A stretch of DNA of 16,394 nt from Chloroflexota bacterium (GTDB lineage: Bacteria; Chloroflexota; Limnocylindria; QHBO01). The notes under the pieces were generated by a model. The model did not search any database. It worked only from the letters and a program-made list of their open reading frames with translations, and was not told the origin of the DNA. The stretch's first letter is position 1, and the number at the start of each line of letters is the position of its first letter. The stretch covers positions 1-16,394 of the forward strand of contig VBJP01000145.1 of assembly GCA_005880165.1 (NCBI GenBank). Reading direction: 5' to 3'. Made by a program: the position numbers and the translations under genes. Of this stretch, positions 14,501 through 16,394 are shown one piece after another.

Positions 14501-14718
14501 TCGCGCTCTACGGGCGCCCCTGGATCGCGCGCCTTGGTCTCGCTCCCGTGCTAGCTGGGGGCCCGCCTGAGCGCACCCAAGAGCAGGATGAGCCCGATCA
14601 GGATCAGCGCCAACGGCCAGAGCTCGGCAACCCGCAACCAGGGCACGTAGTCCCGCGCCAGGAACCAGATCCCGACCAGGATCAGCACGGCGCCGACGAG
14701 GATCCCGCCCTCTCCTGA
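11437..14718 (+). CDS. PMT/GT39-like protein O-mannosyltransferase with inserted beta-propeller, N-terminally joined to a GT-C remnant
   Basis: The open frame extends back to about 11329. The first roughly 55 codons are the tail of the previous GT-C transferase, followed by an Ala/Pro-rich linker (about 11570-11690). From 11725 a PMT-type enzyme begins: first membrane helix, then MHFDEVYHARSA (D-E pair at 11803-11808) and YEWTHPMVAKYL. About 345 residues (11935-12972) are then inserted, with repeats such as VAFVADGSRVEAVDALNGS that look like a 6-7-bladed beta-propeller. PMT sequence resumes with AWRLMGIVFGAILVGLVYLL, SRIAMNDIYV, ATKWVGWYALAG, SYHFNLQAGHP and QYHYLTAVLF. It would transfer mannose from a polyprenyl-phosphate donor to exported proteins. 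No start codon precedes the PMT part except inside the GT-C remnant. The last roughly 55 residues (after 14554) overlap the opposite gene and look like its shadow. Confidence 0.85.
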   Translation: MPMARDPILQATLLSPWGIYVISAVIVAALGWLLVLASQVARGPVRGVSAAGTDGAAARPARAPAPGFQAPGWPRPVSESHQRFADPPRRLDRLDALLMLALVLIAFGYRLWRLDEPRSMHFDEVYHARSATEWLADWQHGWKRDVYEWTHPMVAKYLIAAGIEITDPNKAVSSVDLARASPAVAVAPRRDSAGYPRSVAFVADGSRVEAVDALNGSAVASWDAGAPVAALGFDDQADRLLVGFGSSGNVSVYSLRPFLSGHGERAPPVVTATIDTGLKSVEQILIPADASEVAFRGSDGLTVVERTTGVVLSSKPIVAQQIAFATGTSDSQGDALFATVPGQRVVVALNATTLAERNRQQLQYPLPGPLLVQGTGADQQLWVATGPLPGTEEHGPSNGGFVVFSAPELSQTTLPPMPLPGHATSFAWQPVANVVYAAGIADDGKPTLWTIDPLGDSRSGYATFDATTLPAPATAMAFDVSNHSQSDDDGRLLVATSGGGSAALVGIDAGSNAFAWRLMGIVFGAILVGLVYLLAATMFRRRGIAILAALFVAFDAMSYVMSRIAMNDIYVAVFIVAAYLVFWQIWSGRWARSAWWALPLVGVLIGLAAATKWVGWYALAGLLVLVLARSALGRFLLVAAIGFLTIATGFGAPWPFLVACLLALAVALAFVYVRPIALDPADLMAVPATGVVLGGVGLAFAIGYGQVEGRTPGNAVEALFDFLARGTQAAWPAWLMLAVAGLLIGSRAVVSLRNPASDRRWLQPSELAGFAWPWVGACLVVVPLLVYFVAYIPYLQLGHAVSIPGGPGYGWSLDELQVQMFSYHFNLQAGHPAASPWWSWPLDLKPVWFYGSPGWDGNLVAAIYNGGNPVLFWAGVPAIVACGVLAWRRRSAALVLIVAAFAFQFLPWTRIERATFQYHYLTAVLFAMIAIAYLVDEALRSRAYQALGVAFLVAAAVVGVMIWPLGAAWPMPDWYMNAARALPPWNFEFKFPGPPQGNREVFSTTTLQLVTGAMLALGAAAFALYGRPWIARLGLAPVLAGGPPERTQEQDEPDQDQRQRPELGNPQPGHVVPRQEPDPDQDQHGADEDPALS

Positions 14719-15099
14719 CCGGCGTCGCCGCCGCTCGGCGCGGCGCGCAGCCCAGTCACCGGCGATTGAGGACGGTTGCGAGGGCTTCGGTGCCGATGGC
14801 GCAGGCCCGCTCGCGCCCGCCGACGCTCCGGGTGTCGGAGCCGGCCCCGATGCGGAGGCATCGGTCTGGGAAATGCCGGACGACCATGGCGAGCCGCTGA
14901 CGTAGCCGGAAGGTGCCTCGGGCACGACGAACCACATCACGATGTAGAGGAGCAGGAAGAGGCCTCCGCTCGCGATGATCAGGACCGCCCACGCCACCCG
15001 GACGAGCGAGGGATCCAGGTCGAAGTACTCGGCTAGGCCTCCAGCCACTCCTCCGAGCATGTGTTCCCGCTCCGACCGATATAGGCGCCGTCCGTTCAC
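14551..15099 (-). CDS. PspC-domain membrane protein
   Basis: 182 residues. Residues about 4-60 are a PspC domain: RLYRSEREHMLGGVAGGLAE, EYFDLDPSLVRVAW, then a membrane helix ending YIVMWFVVPEAP. A Ser/Gly/Pro/Ala-rich linker (about 65-110), a very basic patch AARRAERRRRR and two C-terminal membrane helices (about 130-175) like the DUF5668 domain follow. PspC proteins sense membrane stress. I chose GTG 15099 because GGGAGG lies 6 bases before it and the GTG overlaps the upstream TGA (GTGA), which suggests coupled translation. ATG 15105 directly abuts the ribosome binding site and is less likely. The stop TAG forms half of a CTAG palindrome at 14551-14554. The gene forms an operon with the LiaF-like gene. 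Confidence 0.9.
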   Translation of the reverse strand: MNGRRLYRSEREHMLGGVAGGLAEYFDLDPSLVRVAWAVLIIASGGLFLLLYIVMWFVVPEAPSGYVSGSPWSSGISQTDASASGPAPTPGASAGASGPAPSAPKPSQPSSIAGDWAARRAERRRRRSGEGGILVGAVLILVGIWFLARDYVPWLRVAELWPLALILIGLILLLGALRRAPS

Positions 15100-16061
15100 C
15101 TGCATCCTCCCGCTGGGTTCAGGTCGAAGCTGGCCGCGTTGCCGTGCACCGTCAGCGCCACCCGATGGTCCGCCTGCGCATAGCTTGCGCTCTCCCAGGT
15201 GTCGCCATTTCTGGCGAGGCCGGAGTCTTCCAGGTTGGTGCCGAAGGCCGTACCGCTGGCCGTGATACGCAGTCCGGTGCCCGATGGCGCACAGAGCTTG
15301 ACGGATCCCGCATTGGTCTGGATGGTGCCTGACAGCGCGGTGCTTCCCGACGCGATGATCGCCAGGCTGCCGGCGTTGAGCTCCACGTCGAAGCCTTCGA
15401 TGCCCGCGCCGTCGAGCGCCACCAGGACATCGGCAGCGTTCGGGTGGAGCGAAAGCGCGCTGAATCTGGCTCCGGTCAGGTGCATGATCGCCTTCGAGGT
15501 GTTGATGTGGACCTCAGCGTGGTAGGTCGTAGCAGCCGGAAGCTGCACAACCCAGTGCTCACGGTTGCGATCCAGGAAGAACCCGCCTCCCTGGTTAGCC
15601 GAATCCAGGTCCAGGTGGTCGCTGGCGCCGTCCACGGTGGGTGCCTCGTTTCCGGTACTGCCGACCGAGGCGCGCCAACTCGATCCCTGGCCCATCGTCA
15701 GGTCGAGGCTTCCGCAGTCCAGGCGCCAATCCAGGGAGGCGCTCGCCCCCAACGTTCCGGTGTGGTCCTGCAGCGTCGCGGGTGGGGAGTCGCCGCAATC
15801 AGCGGCGAATCCCGGCGCGACCGCGATCGCCGTTCCCACGGCTGCACCGAGTACGACGGCAGCGAGGGCGGTGCCGAGGAGCGCGATTTGCGTGCGTAAC
15901 AGGATGAGGGTGGTGCCGAGCGCGACCAGGAGCAGCGGCCAAAGCCGCCAGCTCGCCGCCATCGCCGTCCGATCGAGATAGCCGAGCTGGATGGCGAGTG
16001 CTACCAACCCAGCTGTCACCAGACTCAGGCCCCAGAACAGGAACCCGCGGTGGAAACGCAT
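15096..16061 (-). CDS. LiaF-like membrane protein (DUF5668 plus DUF4097-type domain)
   Basis: 321 residues. Three hydrophobic helices occupy about 6-90 (LFWGLSLVTAGLVALAIQLG; LWPLLLVALGTTLILL; LLGTALAAVVLGAAVGTAIA). A secreted-side domain rich in short beta strands follows (about 95-315), with repeats like IEGFDVELNAGSLAIIASG and LSGTIQTNAGSVKLCAPSG, the right-handed beta-solenoid pattern of DUF4097/LiaF C-terminal (toastrack) domains. Such proteins modulate cell-envelope stress responses, often beside PspC proteins. The start ATG 16061 is well supported by GGAGG at 16072-16068, 6 bases upstream. The TGA overlaps the start of the PspC gene. Two cysteines in the outer domain (CGD and DCG regions) and two near the C-terminus could pair. 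The exact partner is unknown. Confidence 0.82.
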   Translation of the reverse strand: MRFHRGFLFWGLSLVTAGLVALAIQLGYLDRTAMAASWRLWPLLLVALGTTLILLRTQIALLGTALAAVVLGAAVGTAIAVAPGFAADCGDSPPATLQDHTGTLGASASLDWRLDCGSLDLTMGQGSSWRASVGSTGNEAPTVDGASDHLDLDSANQGGGFFLDRNREHWVVQLPAATTYHAEVHINTSKAIMHLTGARFSALSLHPNAADVLVALDGAGIEGFDVELNAGSLAIIASGSTALSGTIQTNAGSVKLCAPSGTGLRITASGTAFGTNLEDSGLARNGDTWESASYAQADHRVALTVHGNAASFDLNPAGGCR

Positions 16062-16169
16062 GTCGGGCCTCCGTACCCGACGGTCATTCTCGCATGCGGT
16101 GGACCGGCGCCAATCGCAGCAGGTTCACGTTACGCGCCGACCTCGACGATTTCGGAGAATGACGGCGAC
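16062..16169. promoter_or_regulatory. Divergent promoter region, LiaF-like gene / ABC transporter
   Basis: About 108 bases between divergent starts. Leftward, TTGGCG (16113-16108) and GAGAAT (16091-16086) with a 16-base spacer could be a promoter for the LiaF-like operon. It is a weak match. I see no clear rightward promoter and no obvious operator repeat. Confidence 0.3.
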
Positions 16170-16394
16170 ATGAGCGAGGAGGAGCCACGGTCAGCCTCAG
16201 GTTCTGGCGCCGCTCCAGCACTGCTGGTCGATCATCTGACCAAGCGATTCGGCGACCGAACCGCCGTCGAGGACGTCTCCTTCGAGGTGGGACGAGGCGA
16301 GGTGTTCGCATTTCTCGGTCCAAACGGCGCCGGCAAGACGACGACAGTACGGATGCTCGGCACCGTCATCGAGCCGAGCTCGGGGTCCGCAGCA
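16170..16394 (+). CDS. ABC transporter ATP-binding protein, partial (N-terminal 75 residues)
   Basis: Nucleotide-binding subunit of an ABC transporter, cut by the window end. From ATG 16170 it reads MSEEEPRSASGSG..., then LLVDHLTKRFGDRTAVEDVS, the usual start of drug/lipid-exporter ATPases (CcmA/DrrA type). AFLGPNGAGKTTTVRMLG contains Walker A at residues 50-58, and GTVIEPSSGSA follows. A GGAG at 16154-16157 may be the ribosome binding site, 12 bases upstream. The first 17 residues are a polar, low-complexity extension before the fold, so a downstream start cannot be ruled out. It is divergent from the LiaF-like operon, a pairing often seen for envelope-stress modules. The substrate is unknown. 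Confidence 0.88.
   Translation, partial: MSEEEPRSASGSGAAPALLVDHLTKRFGDRTAVEDVSFEVGRGEVFAFLGPNGAGKTTTVRMLGTVIEPSSGSAA

Noticed and set aside
16159..16173. Upstream ATG before the ABC transporter
   Set aside because: It is in another frame and ends at TGA after four codons.
1..16394. CRISPR arrays, insertion sequences, phage genes, tRNA or rRNA genes
   Set aside because: Read through both strands by eye: no regularly spaced repeats, no transposase or integrase motifs, and no recognisable tRNA or rRNA sequence.

Overview
The window is a GC-rich bacterial chromosome segment that spans a replication origin. Its left part has the conserved order rpmH (divergent, partial) - dnaA - oriC - dnaN - recF - DUF721/DciA. 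The gene order, the high GC content, the DUF151 nuclease and the membrane glycosyltransferases suggest a Chloroflexota-like organism (for example the Limnocylindria side) or, less likely, an actinobacterium. This placement is an inference; there is no rRNA to test it.

Layout. 1-65 (-): start of rpmH. 389-1729 (+): dnaA. 1730-2048: intergenic oriC with two groups of DnaA boxes and an AT-rich stretch. 2049-7500 (+): dnaN, recF, dciA-like gene, a membrane protein joining a degenerate PP2C-like domain to a beta-propeller, and a bifunctional-nuclease (DUF151) gene. 7497-10009 (-): three genes reading leftward, namely a DUF2723 (GT117-like) membrane glycosyltransferase, a family 2 glycosyltransferase that resembles polyprenyl-phosphate-mannose synthase, and a 54-residue membrane protein. 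10163-14718 (+): a multi-membrane GT-C transferase that runs, across a frameshift, into a PMT/GT39-like protein O-mannosyltransferase with a large beta-propeller-like domain inserted in its first outside loop. 14551-16061 (-): a LiaF/DUF4097-like membrane protein and a PspC-domain protein, translationally coupled. 16170-end (+): start of an ABC-transporter ATPase.

How the genes fit together. The left half is the replication initiation and clamp/repair block. The centre looks like an envelope protein- or polymer-glycosylation locus: a cytoplasmic GT2 that could charge a polyprenyl-phosphate carrier, next to three GT-C modules that would use such a lipid-linked sugar outside the membrane. The right end looks like envelope-stress sensing beside a transporter.

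Most notable points. (i) Three conserved genes (recF, the DUF151 nuclease, the first GT-C transferase) each lack an internal block of roughly 15-30 residues. In two of them the reading frame breaks at that point. This could be real decay, but a systematic assembly or sequencing fault is at least as likely. (ii) The PMT enzyme carries an unusual inserted propeller, and it has no start codon of its own, so it may be fused to the preceding GT-C module. (iii) A PP2C-like domain without its metal-binding residues sits at the end of the replication gene block. I see no CRISPR array, insertion sequence, tRNA or rRNA gene.
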